DNA of 64,000 nucleotides from Prinia subflava (Eukaryota > Chordata > Aves > Passeriformes > Cisticolidae): contig NW_026960608.1 in the NCBI RefSeq assembly GCF_021018805.1, positions 1,674,001-1,738,000 on the forward strand. The letters are read 5' to 3'. The notes under the pieces are model-generated. The model was not told the DNA's origin and searched no databases. It saw nothing but the letters and a program-made list of their open reading frames with translations. A program made the position numbers and the translations under genes. This document shows, one piece after another, positions 20,624 through 32,415 of this stretch. The stretch's first letter is position 1. Each line of letters opens with the position of its first letter.

Positions 20624-20833
20624 TGTTATGAATTCCTTCTCCAAGAGAAGGGAGGTTGAATGACAGCCTCCTTGACCAATGTGGGTAAGAGGTGGGGATG
20701 CCCACTCTCCAATCCATGGTCACCTTGCTAGAAGTATAAAATAGGAAGGAATAAACAAAGCAGGAATCTTCTGCCCTGCTGCTCTGATCAACCCAGAACT
20801 CAGGCTCCGAGTGTCTTTCTGGCTAAGCTCACA
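20624..20833 (+). mobile_element. Short solo-LTR-like element
   Basis: It starts TGTTATGAATTCC and ends CTAAGCTCACA. In between are a TATA-like AGTATAAAATAGG and a poly-A signal GAATAAAC in the right order and spacing for a compact LTR of about 210 bp. I could not find a convincing TSD, so it may be an old solo LTR or a fragment. Confidence 0.5.
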
Positions 20834-21481
20834 GTGATACAGGTGGAGCTGTGCTCAGCATTTCCCACACTCAGAACTCTTCCACAGCTTCAGAGCAGGA
20901 GTTTGCTCCAAGGAATCTTTAATCTCATCTGCTCCTGTGCCCCAGCACTGTGTGACTCTTCCCAGTGTTCCCCTGGTTTGTTTCACCAGCTGCTCTCTCC
21001 CTGGACAGCCCAACACCTCCAGTCAGGATAATTTACTCCTCAGTATCCCATCCCACTTCCCATTTCAGCCCGTTCCCACTTCCCTGTTTGCACTGCTGCA
21101 GGTCAGACAAGCATCTCTGGAAATCAAGCTGACAAGTCAGACTTTCAGATCCAATTTCAAGGCTAAATTATTTCATTCACCACTGACTTCAGCCCACAAC
21201 AATCTATAGAGTGCTGTTCTAAAAAAATACAAGCAGAGAATAATTTAAAGTTTGTAACTGAGAAATCTGAGGAGACAGAGAAGGTGGTAGGGAAGGAAAT
21301 AAGGTGGTGTTTTAATGAAGTTAGAAGATAAATGGGAATTTAGATAGAAAACCCAGTGTCCACAGCATGGTGTTTCTTCAGAGTATTTGTTAACTGTTTG
21401 TATCACTCCTTTTCCATGAAGCTACAATAACCCTGGAATTCCCACATCCCCCAAAGCATTATTTTCTTTCCAGCAGCATAC

Positions 21482-21541
21482 CTGGCATGATAATCGGTGG
21501 CTGGTCTGAGATCAGGAAGTGTAATTGTGAATTTTTCCCCA
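21482..21541 (-). CDS. FNDC3-family exon: middle of FN3-1
   Basis: A 60-nt exon, phase 2 to 2, from TTTTCATAG to donor GTATGC. It encodes GEKFTITLPDLRPATDYHA, matching the family GEETNITLNDLKPAMDYHAKV. It is intact and joins both neighbours in phase. Confidence 0.88.
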
Positions 21542-21801
21542 CTATGAAAAGGCAAAAACAAACAGAAAGCAGAGTTACAGCTCTTCCTTAAACCTCAGAG
21601 CTCAAAGCTCATTGAAAAGCAAAATCACGTAGTGCACATTTAAGTTTCCCACTGTCCACATAACTATTTAGTGACATTACTTAAAATTTATTTCATGTGT
21701 CCTTCAGGAAGGTCTGCAAGTCAACAAACAGCTCCTGACAGAGAGACTGCTGATTGGTTAATGGTTTAAACATTGTGCTTAAAGGAAGAAACTAAACTTA
21801 C

Positions 21802-21956
21802 ACATAGACAGATTTAAATTTTCCATTTTTACCACTGTTGGATATTGCTACTTCAAATGTAAATGCTGCTGGACTATGACTATGGCTCTCTCCATTCTGT
21901 GAACTAACTGGGAGATTCCAGGACAGAACAGCTGATCTTGCTTGTATATCAGAAAC
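21802..21956 (-). CDS. FNDC3-family exon: start of FN3-1
   Basis: A 155-nt exon, phase 0 to 2, from TTTTAATAG to donor GTAAGT. It encodes VSDIQARSAVLSWNLPVSSQ and, after a variable loop, SGKNGKFKSVY. The family equivalent is ASDIQARTVVLTWSPP...GKDGKYKSVYVG. It is intact. Confidence 0.9.
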
Positions 21957-23975
21957 CTATTAAAAGCATAAATAATGCAAGTAAGTTTGCTTTCAGCAAT
22001 AAAAGGTTAATTAGTCAATAACATGGTGTCGCTAATTGGCCTAGGAAGCTCCTCACTGGAGGAATTCTTTACCTTTGGAGTGGGAATATAGAGGCATTCT
22101 TTGGATTGCAGTGATTTCCTCTTTTCATTTCTAAAGGCTTTCCCTTCCAACATCAAATCAACACCACACTGGGGCAGGAAGAGAAAATTCCTGCATCAAC
22201 GTTTCCTTCACTCCTTTGGAGCAAATGCTCAGCTGGGGAGTCTTGGGCAGGACCCCAGATCCAATTCAGGCACAGACATCTCATTTTCTGACAGCTCCCT
22301 CACACAGTATTCAACCACTGATCCAAAGGACAGCACAGGCTCTGTTTGTAAAACTCAGAATTTCTTGTCTGATTTTTTTTTTGCTGCTTAATTCCCACAC
22401 TCCAAATTCTCTCTGCCCAAGGCAACACAGCCCTGTGGTAGCTCTAAATACAGATGTCAGAAGCAGCAGAGAAAAAGTACTAAAGGACCAAAAATCCCCT
22501 CAAAAGCTGGTGCAAAGGAACACAACACCTGTTTGCTGTGTGGATAATGCAGAGAAGAGTTCATTAAACTTGCTCAAGATCAAACACAGACATTTTAATC
22601 ACCATCATCAGACTACCTTCCTGAATAAGTCTCTACTCAAATATTTGCTCCAGTTTCTCAATATAACATCAAAAGAGGATCTATTTGTGTGAATTTTATC
22701 CTCCACACTCCTAAGTCCTCTCTGCTGAGCAAAGGATGGTTCCAAGAGTGGACAAACTTCCAAGGTTTAGCAGGGCCCTGGTTTGCAAGGTAAAGCCCTC
22801 ACACACCCTGGAAAACTGCAACAGTGGAATATTCTGGGATTACAGGCTGGCAAACTGAGAAATAGTGAATTTCCAGCATGGTCGCCATTTCCCAGCTATA
22901 AACTCTGACAACGTAACTGTATTATCTTCTCTATTAAAAAAAATAAACCATTAAGAACAAAGAAAAAGGGATTGATAAAACACAAGTTATTTTATAAGAA
23001 GCACAGGCCCAGAAAATAATGGGATTTTAAGGCTAATACAACTGGCTTGCCAATGCTCAAGTGAGTATCACATTTCCTGGATTCTGTGTCAGATTCTGCA
23101 ATTTATACACAAACCAGATTATCCCAAAGCCTGAGAGCAACCCAGATCATTACCAAAAGGCCACCACGAGATGGAGTTGGACTCATTAGGTCTTGAACAA
23201 TGGTACTTATTGAGCAAAGTTATTTTCCCGTTTCTTTTGGCTGCGTGAGAGGCAGAAACACCAACTATCCAAAACCAACAGTGGTACAAAAACCTTTTTA
23301 GTACATCTTGCACAAAGGGGATCTTTTCCTAATGGAACAGAAATAGGTTTTCTTTGACAACACAAAAACATTCCTCCAAAAATGAGATTGTGTTAAAAAA
23401 CTTTACAATAATATCTTCTCTGCCTTATGTGTTTTCCTGGGATTTCTATGGCAAAACATTCCCAGTTTGGAAGAAGTATGACACTGTCTCAAAGCAAAGC
23501 AAAGCAAATGACACTGCACAAGGTTTTTAGTAGTCACAAGGTATTAAAAAGCTGAAATTACAACTAATTAAACAGCAGCCTCTACAACTGCTCAAATTTT
23601 CATATTTCTTGAAGGTTTAAGTGACTCCCAGTTAACCAAAAAGTACCACAAACAGTGACACCAGAAGTTCTGGAAGTACCTACGGGTCACCTTCACTGGG
23701 AATATTGATCAGTCCTGGGTCAGAAACAGCAGGGAAGTAAAAGGTATAAGATTAAATCTTCTTGAAGACCTTATTTGATAAATATCAAATGAAAAAACTT
23801 GATATTCCAATGATTCTTAGAGAAAAAATAAAATCCAACCATAATGGATTTCAGGCTTCCTCTAATCCCAAACAGCCAAACAAATTTATAAATTCATCTT
23901 TTTCAGAATCTGTTTTGCAATGAATTTATAGAAAATAAGAAAATAACTGAGATTTCCCCTGTCCATGCCATCTAC
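21957..23975 (-). other. FNDC3 intron; expected small exon not found
   Basis: The upstream exon ends in phase 1 and the downstream one starts in phase 0, so a small phase 1-to-0 exon should lie here (family motif like EALLSNIVKP). I did not find it by eye. It may be lost, very diverged or too short to see. Otherwise the region holds only T-rich and A-rich stretches. Confidence 0.5.
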
Positions 23976-24248
23976 CTCCCATCTCTGCCTCTGGACTGCC
24001 CTTTGTTTTTCCTATCTGCTTCTGCTTTAGTGCTCCAACTGCCCTTTGCTGGCCCTTTCCATTCCCATTGGGAATTGTGGCATTGGAAGAATTAAGGACT
24101 TTATGCGGTGAGGAGAGAGGGCTGTTCAGTTTATTGTTGGTGTGACCACTGGCTTGTCTGTCCTTTAGCCTCTTCTTGAGGTGTTCCTGCATTCTGAGAC
24201 TCCTCTCATCCCTCTGGATGAAGTTTGTCCTTCCATGGGAACGAGGTT
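23976..24248 (-). CDS. FNDC3-family exon: basic low-complexity N-terminal region
   Basis: A 273-nt exon, phase 1 to 1, from TTTGCAG to donor GTAGAT. It encodes RSHGRTNFIQRDERSLRMQE, then KKRLKDRQASG, LNSPLSSPHKVLNSS and a lysine/glycine-rich tail ending GSPEAEMG. This matches the family HGRSNFRDERS...KKLKDRQ...SPPSSPQK region before the first FN3 domain. It is intact. Confidence 0.9.
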
Positions 24249-25158
24249 CTGCAAAGAAGGAAGAAATAACTTCATTATTCTGAATTATTCATTTGACATC
24301 TGAATCTACAAGCTGTAAAAATCACTAAAACTGAGCCCTTAGAACTTCCCTGTGCTTTGTCAGTCTGGAAGTGCAGGGATTTTTGAGTTTGAGGTCTTTT
24401 TAAACTGAATTTTTTGTGCCTTTCTCCTGTCAGCTGCTCCAGATCCTACTTTACAGCTGCCTTTCTTCCCTGCTACAGACACATTTGCAAAAAATTAAGC
24501 AAATTTAGGACCCAAACTGAATTTTTCCAACACAGCCTGAATGCTGTTTTACCCTAGAGTGAGTCAAAATACGTAATTACCAATTCAAGATTGAGAGACA
24601 ATGAATGGTCTTACTAAGTCTAATTTCTGTTTTAAGTCTTGATTATAAAATAAGTATTAGAGCTTCATTTAATTCAACATAACCCTAGTCCTCCACTTAT
24701 TTATTGCTTCGTACAGTTTTTAGAGTGGGTCTGCACTTCACCCTCCACTCTGGATAACGACATTTTTTGGGTTATTTTTGTTCACTTTTCAGTCATATTT
24801 GGACTAAAAAGAAAAATACATTCATGTATCAAATTAAGTTCATTTTCAATAAACTTCATGCCAAGGCAGTGACAAAACTCAGTGCGCAGAGTTTTAGGGA
24901 AAGGAGTTTTAGGAGTCACTGCTGTGAGATTTACAGTGGCAAAAGCAGGGATGCATGGAAAACACAATATTTCTCAGGTACAAATTTGCATAATTCCTTG
25001 AAAACAGAGGATTCAAACAGAAAATTCAGAGGATACATAACCACACTTTGCACATGGTGAATACCTGACTCACGGGGGTGTTCTAAGTTAATACCAGAAC
25101 CCCAGGGAATGTATGGGGAGGCAGGGCCAGCTGTCAGGGCATTCCCGGGCTCTCTCAC
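24249..25158. other. FNDC3 intron, nothing recognised
   Basis: Intron between the proline-rich exon and the RLKDRQ exon. No repeat ends, LTR signals or further exon motifs were seen. Confidence 0.5.
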
Positions 25159-25387
25159 CTTGCTCCTGGAACATGAGTGGTGGCGGGTGCTGGTGCATGA
25201 ACTGAGGTGGGAGCTCTCCTGTGCTGGGCACCGTGAGGAACATGGGGTGAGGGGGAGGTGGGAGCAGGGCGTGGTGTATGTAATGGGGCACATGGGGGGG
25301 AGGAGGAGGAGGGAGATGCATGGAAGGATGGAATTCCCCCAAGTTGGGCACCACCAGCACTCTCCGAACTCCATTTTCTTCTACCAC
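25159..25387 (-). CDS. FNDC3-family exon: proline-rich N-terminal region
   Basis: A 229-nt exon, phase 0 to 1, from CCCGGCAG to donor GTGAGA. It encodes VVEENGVRRVLVVPNLGEFH, a run of prolines and histidines, then LTVPSTGELPPQFMHQHPPP. The family pattern is VIEDNGVRRVVVVPxxxEFHP followed by proline-rich sequence. It is intact. Confidence 0.9.
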
Positions 25388-26913
25388 CTGCCGGGAAATG
25401 GGAGAGATCAACTGTGAGTCCAGAGACAATCCCATAAAATATTGTACACTTAACAAGGAATTTCTCTGCTCCAGGTCACACCCAGCACCTGACAGGCAGG
25501 GGTTTGCACACCAGACTGGATTCCAGTGGAAACCAGGCAGGTACTGCTGGGATAAAGTGGAGTTTGAGGCAGTCAGTCACACCAAAATGCTGAACAATCA
25601 CAGAATCCCAGGATGGTTTAGGCAGGAAAAGACCTTAAATTTCATCTCATCCCACCTCTGCCATGGACAGGGACACCTTCCACAGAACAGGTTGCTCCAA
25701 GCCCCATCCAGCCTGTCCTGGAACACTTCCAGGGATGAGAGTCCACAACCTGTTCACTCCTGAATTATTTCACTCCACTTTGGCAGAATCCAAGAAAATC
25801 AGCCCTGGACTCCTCCAGACACTGGAAACACAAAGTTATCACCTCATCTGACCAGAACAGTCGAGGTAACTCAAGCTCTGATTTAAAGCCACTTTCCAAC
25901 TTGTCAATCCCTGTCACAACAACCAAGGAAAAACAACCCAACCCTGATGATTTCAGGTAACAGCAAACACAGAACAAATAAATGTGGTTTTCAGTCTGAG
26001 CAGCTCAGTGCTGCCAGGGCTTTGCCCACTGTTTGCACTGAGGGATCCATTTCACAGGGATCAGAAAGCGTCAGGGGGAATCTTTCCTCAAGGTCTGCAG
26101 AGCTGAAGAACAGCAGAAGCCCAAAATGCAGCTGTGTGCAAAAAGAAACTGCCTGGAGAACCCAAGAACTCACAGTTACAGGTTTCAAACTTACTCAGAA
26201 CACTCCTGATTTTCAACATTACTACAACACGAGTTCTGTTTCCACATTTGGTTTAAATTATTTCCTTTTAAAATGCATTAATTTAGAAATAAATCAAACT
26301 GGGAACTGGGAGTATCTCTGGTAACAACACACAGGTCTGACCTGAACAACACCCAGGAGTGGAAAATCCATGGCAGTGGAAAAGCAAAGTTGGCAGAGCC
26401 CAGAGCCCTGCTCATTTCCCAAACATGTCACTGGAATCAGTGTTTGCATCACCACCACACTCTGCACACTCTGTCCCAGCAGTGCTGCTTTGCTGGAATT
26501 TCAGATCAGGGCTGGTAAAGAAAGGGGCACTGAAAATTCAGATAATTTTTTATATTAAAATAGAAAACCTGCAGCCAGTTGGGACTGTTCACATGACCCA
26601 GCTTCACCCTGCAAACAGGACTGATGAAAAATAAACATGCGGATCCTGTTCATGGAGCTCAGACAGTCAATTCAGAGCTGTCCTTGTTACAAAAAGTATC
26701 TTTAACTGCTGGGAGTAGGATTTAAAAAATCCTGGAAATCGGATCAAACATTACTCAGTAACAGAGGGGACAGAGCTCACAATAAAGTGAAACAGTTGGT
26801 AAGTTCAATGGAAAAAATAGCTTTTTTCACAGCTAAAATCACCAGTAAATAATAAAAATATTATTAAAATTTCCCCAAAAACCACACCGCAAAAGAAGGA
26901 GAAATAAATGTAC
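25388..26913. other. FNDC3 intron with one CR1 fragment
   Basis: Contains a minus-strand CR1 piece near 25.6-25.75 kb. The rest has no recognised exon or element. Confidence 0.55.
25592..25760 (-). mobile_element. CR1 LINE 3' fragment
   Basis: Reads on the plus strand as the reverse complement of the CR1 3' region: CACAGAATCCCAGGATGGTT, a GGAAAAGACCTTAAAT segment, GGACAGGGACACCTTCCAC and GGTTGCTCCAAGCCCCATCC. This is the standard truncated avian CR1 form. Confidence 0.85.
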
Positions 26914-26990
26914 CTGAGATACGTAACTGGGAGGCACAAAAATTGGTGGCATGGAACCGTTTGGTGACATCATAGGGACATGTGCTGGAC
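26914..26990 (-). CDS. FNDC3-family exon: PMMSPNGS motif
   Basis: A 77-nt exon, phase 1 to 0, from CTCACCAG to donor GTACAT. It encodes PAHVPMMSPNGSMPPIFVPP and SYVSQ. PMMSPNGSxPPIxVPPGY is a family-wide N-terminal signature. It is intact. Confidence 0.92.
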
Positions 26991-27590
26991 CTGGTGAGGA
27001 CAAGGGTCCACTTTTTAACAAGCAAGGCTTTTCCCATCTGGAGACATCTTTTTCCAAAGGTGGGAGCTCATCCTGGAGCCTGAAACATCAGGAATTGCAT
27101 CCCATTCTCTGATTATTTGCTTTATCCCAACCACCACGCTTTGGCCAACAGTGTCTTTTTAATTGCACAAAAATCTGTAAAAATAATTTTAACTCTTAAT
27201 TTGTGACAGCTGAAAGTCTGTAGTAATGAAGGCAAATGCAGGTCTTGGGGTAAAGCTGATGTAGGAACTTAAAAAAAAAAATTAAATACATTATTTTTTA
27301 TGTTAAGCTCAAGGGAAGTATTCCTGTAGGGGATTTGATAAAAGCAGAATGGACAAATTTGATATAATATTGTGTAAAATGGTGACAAATACTCTAAAAA
27401 TGGAAATACTGATAAATTCAACTTGACTTACAGGAGATATTTTGCCTTGACTCTGATTTTCTGTCACTTGACCAGAAGGTAGAAAGGAATTTGCAGGCAC
27501 GGCATGGAGCAATGATTCCCCCACCTCACAGCACAGGGAGGTCCCAGTGCCCATTAAAGTTCTTTAAATTATTGTGGATTAAATGCTATA
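26991..27590. other. FNDC3 intron, nothing recognised
   Basis: A-rich and T-rich intronic sequence between an exon and the solo LTR that starts at 27596. No element ends were seen. Confidence 0.5.
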
Positions 27591-27595
27591 GGAAT

Positions 27596-28783
27596 TGTTA
27601 TGAACAGATTTCCAGTGGGTATGAGGGCTTAGGAAGCTGCCCATGTTCACTGCTGTGGCCCTGGGAGGGGGGCAGAGCTGTGTCTCTGGAGCACCAGCTG
27701 CCGGGCAGCCACGGCCGCGCCGTGCTGCCCTGATGGGCACAGCCGCTGCTGGGGGAGCCACGGCCGGGCTCTGGGCAGAGTGGATGAGGGGGGGAGCACT
27801 GTAACCCCCAGCGTTTCCCGGTCGCTAGGGGTTGTGCCATCCCTGTCCCTGCCGAGACAGCCGCTCCATCTCCCCAGAGGAAAATGCAGAGCATCCATTA
27901 GCATATTAAAAGAGTTTCTGAGTACTCAGAATGCAACCCCCTCCTCCCAATTCGTGCCATCACCCAGCCTTTTAGAAAAATGGGAGTTTTTCCTTTTTGA
28001 AGAGAACCCCGTAGCTGGGGTGAAGCTGCTGTTCCTAGAGATCCGCTGACCCCCTCCCGACTAGGCTAGAGGTAGCCCCACACCCCAGCAAGTTTGAGGA
28101 TGAAGGGAAGCTGCCCTGTGGCATTCTCCTACCTCATTAAAATGTGAAAAGGAGCGGCTTCTGTCTAAATGGCCCGGTCATGGTTCGCTGTAACTACCTT
28201 TTCATCAGGGATACCCTCTGCTGCGACCAGGACAAATGCATATGCATTTGTATATGCAAATAAAACCGACCCTGTGAATCCTGGGAGAGCTTTTTTGAGA
28301 GGAACTGCACCCCAAGATGGGAAGCTAGATGCATCAGAGGAGAATTAGATAGTGCCCTGGCCGAGGAAGGAGTGGATGCACCCCCTGGCCTGGTTTGAAG
28401 ATTCACCATGACCTTTGAGGAGTCTGAATGGAATGGGAACCGGCCAGCTGAAGTGACTCAGAGAACGGGAAACTCTCGAGGTTTTTCCCTGAGGGTAAAG
28501 AGCTAATGCGCGCTACTCTGCCCTCCAGTGACAGACCCCTCACCGCTCTGCCTTCTGATGGTTGTCCAGAGAGAGCTTCTAGCTGTTCCTGTGGAGACAA
28601 GGACTTGGCACCTACTGTGGGCAGCTGAGTGAAGAACTGCAACAGCACTTGCTCCTTTGGATTTCCACAGCAGCATGAGAAACTCCTCTCGGAGTCTACA
28701 ATCCTGCTGAGGACTTTAATGATGAGCTGATCACTTTAATAAAGAGCTGAATATTAATAAAGGCATATGCCCTGTTCTTTTCA
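27596..28783 (+). mobile_element. Solo LTR, intact copy of family D, TSD GGAAT
   Basis: It starts TGTTATGAAC and ends TTCTTTTCA. GGAAT is repeated immediately outside both ends (27591-27595 and 28784-28788). Two AATAAA signals near 28.74-28.76 kb set the plus orientation. It is the inverted, uninterrupted counterpart of the element split by the class I ERV at 10.3-17.9 kb, and so gives the empty-site sequence for that insertion. Confidence 0.85.
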
Positions 28784-29033
28784 GGAATCACGTGTTAAGA
28801 TCCTGGGAAGACACTTAGTCAAGGATCACAGCAAACCTATCTTTTGGGAATGAAAATCTGCAGGATGCAGGGAATTCTGGCAGCTTCCCAGTGCTGCCTC
28901 ATTTGTGCTTGGAGACAAATTGAAAAATCTGATTTATTCCAGTGCAGAAAACACATCTGACATCATAGAAAAAACCCAGTGGAATAACCCTAGAACCAAA
29001 ATATTTGTATTCAGGACTTGAGCTTCCCTTTAC

Positions 29034-29109
29034 CTTGAATGCACTGAATGTGTCCATCTTCAGTTGTAATTGTAAATGTTTCACCTGGGTTTACCTGGAC
29101 AAGAATCAC
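29034..29109 (-). CDS. FNDC3-family exon: most 5' exon found (VNPGETFTI)
   Basis: A 76-nt exon, phase 0 to 1, from ACCTGTAG to donor GTAAAG. It encodes VILVQVNPGETFTITTEDGH and IQCIQ. The family has QVILVQVNPGExFTIRxEDGxxQCIxGP near residue 40. The first coding exon, with the start codon, was not found upstream. It is intact. Confidence 0.9.
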
Positions 29110-30778
29110 CTACAGGAAACAAAACACAAAAGAGAGGTTGGGGGCTTTTTAAATTTTAGAAATTCTCTGGGGGGAAACCCCTTCTCTTTAGAGACAAACA
29201 ACAAGAGCTTTGGCAACCTTGGAGTAAAAAAGAAAAATGGGTAGAATGATGGGTAGAATGAAAATATTTCTTCCTACTTTGACATAAAATCCTTATATTT
29301 TTTCTCTGGCTACTCCCAGAAGTGCTTCACCTGATACACAGGAAAAAGCTTTTAATTTCAAGTTTCACACTGCTTTTTCTGCTTTTACTGAGGCAATAAT
29401 GACCTGAGATTCACATTGCATTCCAGGCTTTTCCCACCACCTCTGCCCCACAGCTCCTGTGAGCCCAGGTGTGTTTTCCTTGTGGAAAGAATACAAGCCT
29501 CAGTGACATCCTGCAGGTCTCTTTGGACATGGCAATGTCCTCTTGCACACAAATCCACATGGAGCTGGGCCAGGATCACTCCTTAGGCAGTGTTGGGATC
29601 CCAAAACATCCCCTCATCCTGCCCCAGCCTCAGGGGAATTTTGGCAGCTGCACTTTATTGTAACATCTATGATATTCCACAGCTAATCCTTTAATAAAAA
29701 GGGGGTTTGGCCAGTTAAGAACTGCAGGTACACAATTAAAATTCCATCCTGGTGACAGCTGGCACTTATGTAAAAATTGAAATAAAATGTATTTGTTAAA
29801 GCAGCTGTGAGAATCAGTATAATTTTCTTCCATTCAATTTTTATAAAATATTTTTGCACTATTCATGGAGTGACATTTGTAGCAGGTAGATGGGACCTGA
29901 AGAAATCACCTGGTCATTTAATTCCTGGTAAAATGAGCTACACATGACATTGATGAATGATTTTTTTCTCTGCTGTCACATTTTCAGTGCTGGAGCTCCC
30001 TGAACTCCCCAGGCACCAGTTTCACTGTTCTCATCACTATAGACTCCAAGGATAAATGCTAAATGCTATTTTAACACTGGTTTTGTAGCTTCTGCATATT
30101 GGTGTAATAATCTTTGATTTTATTTTTCATAACCTCCCTTGTAAGGGAGAACTGATGCTCCTTGTACAGGAGAATTTTACTTTGGGTGGATGAGTTGTTT
30201 CTGGATATAAATGAGCCACCAAAATCCCTGAAAAGGCCATTTAGGCACTCAGTAATATTTATTATTGGTTCCAGGAGAGGGAGAGATGGCAGATAATGCC
30301 TTTAAACGTGGCATAATTTGCATTAATAAGGAAATTTATGCAGATTTGTCACTTCGGAATGCAAGTAAATGCATGACTTTAATGCTAATAAATTTCTTGG
30401 GGTAAAGGGAGAGAAGTGGTGTTAGTTGTTTAAAGAAAACTGACAATAATGGACTGGGGATTTGCCAGAGCACAAGAAACAGGAAAAAGATTTGCTGTGG
30501 ATCCAGGATTCCAGAGACAGGGATTGACCTCAGGAAAAGGCTCATCTTGGAGGACAAAACTCAGAGGCAAGAAAGGGATCCTTTAAGAGATTCAGAGCCT
30601 CTGAGAGTGGCACATCTTCAGGCATCCATGAACTCCAGCTCTCAGAATCAGCTCAGGAAAACTGAGGGAAGGGTCCCAATCGAATGCTGCAATCACAGGG
30701 CTGCAGCAGATGGGAGCCTGGAATTCTAGGAATGCACAGACCATGTCTTAGCGCAGTGACTCACTGGATTTAATGAAG
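29110..30778. other. Upstream FNDC3 intron, no element recognised
   Basis: Ordinary composition, with short open frames but no domain. The missing first coding exon (family start MAEHPP-like) was looked for here and not seen. Confidence 0.5.
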
Positions 30779-30784
30779 CAAATG

Positions 30785-31307
30785 TGTGGTGGTGGATTTT
30801 TGTTAAGCTATTTTGAGTTCTGTATCTCAGTGGTTCTTCCCTGTTCCCCGCCCCCCCCCCCCCGCTTGATGCGTCAGGTGCTGTCCAGGCATGTCCCCCT
30901 TTTTGTCTCTTTGTCTACCTCTCCTACCCCTGCCCTGTCCCTAGAAGCTTCGGTCAGCTGTCCATCTCTCCCCTGACCCTCCCCTATGTTATGGAAAAAC
31001 CCCTGTCCATCTGTCCTGGGACCAATCACCTGCTTGTTCCACACCCCCACTCCTCGGTCTTAAAAACGGGCACGAGCTTTGTTCCTGGCTCCTTTTCGTA
31101 CCCCCTCTTGGGGAATAAAGGTCTCTGAGAAATCGTACAGAAAAGAGTCTTCTCTAGTCCTTGCTCCGAAGTCTAGACACCGCAACACCTGTTGCCGTAG
31201 AAGAACAGCCTTGTTCTGCACCGTTACCTGAATCTGCCGGCAGATTTGGGACCAGTCCTTGGCACAGCCGGGAGTCAGAGCTAGCTGGGATTCTTCCGGC
31301 CCTGTCA
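30785..31307 (+). repeat. 5' LTR of ERV-A
   Basis: It runs from TGTGGTGGTGG to CCCTGTCA. It contains a C-run (about 15 C at 30849-30863) missing in the 3' LTR, and GGGGAATAAAGG as poly-A signal near 31.11 kb. It differs from the 3' LTR by several substitutions and indels, so ERV-A is not very young. Confidence 0.85.
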
Positions 31308-31309
31308 AC

Positions 31310-31327
31310 TGGCACCTATCGCCGCGG
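31310..31327 (+). promoter_or_regulatory. Primer-binding site of ERV-A
   Basis: TGGCACCTATCGCCGCGG begins two bases after the LTR. It starts TGG as required to pair with a tRNA CCA end; which tRNA is not known to me. Confidence 0.6.
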
Positions 31328-32397
31328 GGCAGTAAAAACCCCAGACAAAATAAACTGCTTTGAATAGCCACTCACTGCAGTGAGAGAGCTGAGGGACCAC
31401 GGCGTCAGCAAAGCCATGCCATCCCAGCCACGTGCAAGACAGCCGCTGTGTGCGCCGCTCACCCACCCCGACCAGGAGAGAGACTCCACGGGGCTGCTCT
31501 GCTGTCACTGCCACTGCGGAGCCACGCTGCTGCCTGCTGCAGCCGGCCTCAACGGAGCCTGCAGCACCCATGAGCCACGCTGCTGCCGAATGCGCCACCA
31601 CCGCCACAGCCAGCCCACACCTGCCATCACGGCCAGCCCACGCTGCACTCTGCTCCAAGCAACCGCCGCCGCTGCGCAACTGCGGCTGTCATGGCGGCTG
31701 CCAAACACGCAGACTGCATCAGCCATGTGCTCGCACGTGCTTGCCCACGCCGTTTAAGCCGGTTGCCAGCCACATGCTCACCCATATTGCTGCCACGCCG
31801 CACAGCCACTGTTTGAGCAGGCTGTCAGCTGTGTGCTCGCCTGTGCTGCCCACCTGCCATGCCGGACAGTCACCGCTGGTCTCCCACTGCCTGCTGCGGA
31901 CCGCGGCACCGAAGATTTACAGTTTGTAGAACATCAGTGCCTCTGTGGAGCCAGCTCACTTTTTGGTCACGGCAGCTGACGGGAAGGAGAGGCAGCCCTG
32001 CAGCAGCTCCCACAGGGTATCTCCCGGCTTTGGGGACCTAACTTGCAGCTTTTATTTCCAGGACCATCAGTCAGTGAGTTACCTGACCGCGCGGCAGGCA
32101 GGGGTACGGGTGTTGCCCCCGGGGGAAGGGGGAGCACAGGGTGCATGTGGCGGACGCGCCGCAGGCTGCCAAGAAAGCCACAGAGTCGGCTGCGTACCCT
32201 GGACAGGATCCCTGGGCTTTCCTTTTGCTTTTCTTTTCTCGTTTTACTGCAAGGGAGGGAGGATCATTGATTCTGCAGTCTCAGTGGGAGCCAAACAGTC
32301 CGCAGAATGCAGAGAAGTGTTTGTCCAAGTTAAAGATTCCCTGGTGGTGGGAAAAATACATTTTTCTCAGGCTTTGTTAAAAAGGTTTATTAGCTGA
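31328..32397 (+). other. GC-rich leader of ERV-A
   Basis: About 1.07 kb between the primer-binding site and the first gag similarity, unusually long. It is rich in GCTGC/CCACGC motifs around 31.5-31.9 kb. Several open frames on both strands here are products of base composition. It would hold the packaging signal and a splice donor in an active element. Confidence 0.55.
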
Positions 32398-32415
32398 TTG
32401 TTTCTTCATTTTCCA

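Larger units (their letters stand above)
1320..29109 (-). pseudogene. FNDC3C1: FNDC3-family gene (third paralogue, FNDC3C-like), probably an unprocessed pseudogene
   Basis: FNDC3 proteins are tail-anchored membrane proteins with a proline-rich N-terminal region, nine FN3 domains and a C-terminal transmembrane segment. All of these parts can be read here on the minus strand across at least 23 exons with splice sites. Motifs include PMMSPNGS, RLKDRQ, NGSKI, PPKDNGG, ATTYYCRVQ, GPCHTYKVQRL and a terminal VVIQYFAIK. Exons upstream of 8 kb join in phase. Between 7.8 and 1.3 kb there are several lesions: a deletion with a TAA in the 7661-7766 exon, an extra base at 7560, mismatched phases at 6748/6235, a GA instead of GT donor at 6120-6121, an extra C near 5046-5051, and TAG at 1620-1622. 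One N-terminal exon (family motif like EALLSNIVKP) and the first coding exon were not found. Residues agree better with FNDC3A than FNDC3B, but only about two thirds match, hence the third paralogue. The symbol is an inference. Assembly errors could explain the 1-nt shifts but not the deletion or the donor loss. Confidence 0.72.

Noticed and set aside
22101..22692. Overlapping plus-strand ORFs of 96 and 158 codons
   Set aside because: Intron of FNDC3 with no domain, repeated residues or splice context; composition-driven.
23119..23313. Candidate for the missing small FNDC3 exon
   Set aside because: No family residues and no phase 1-to-0 splice frame.
1320..29109. FNDC3 copy as a processed retrocopy
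   Set aside because: Introns with GT/AG borders remain between all exons.
31380..32041. Several 60-165 codon ORFs on both strands
   Set aside because: They lie in the GC-rich ERV-A leader, overlap each other in all frames and match no retroviral protein that I know.
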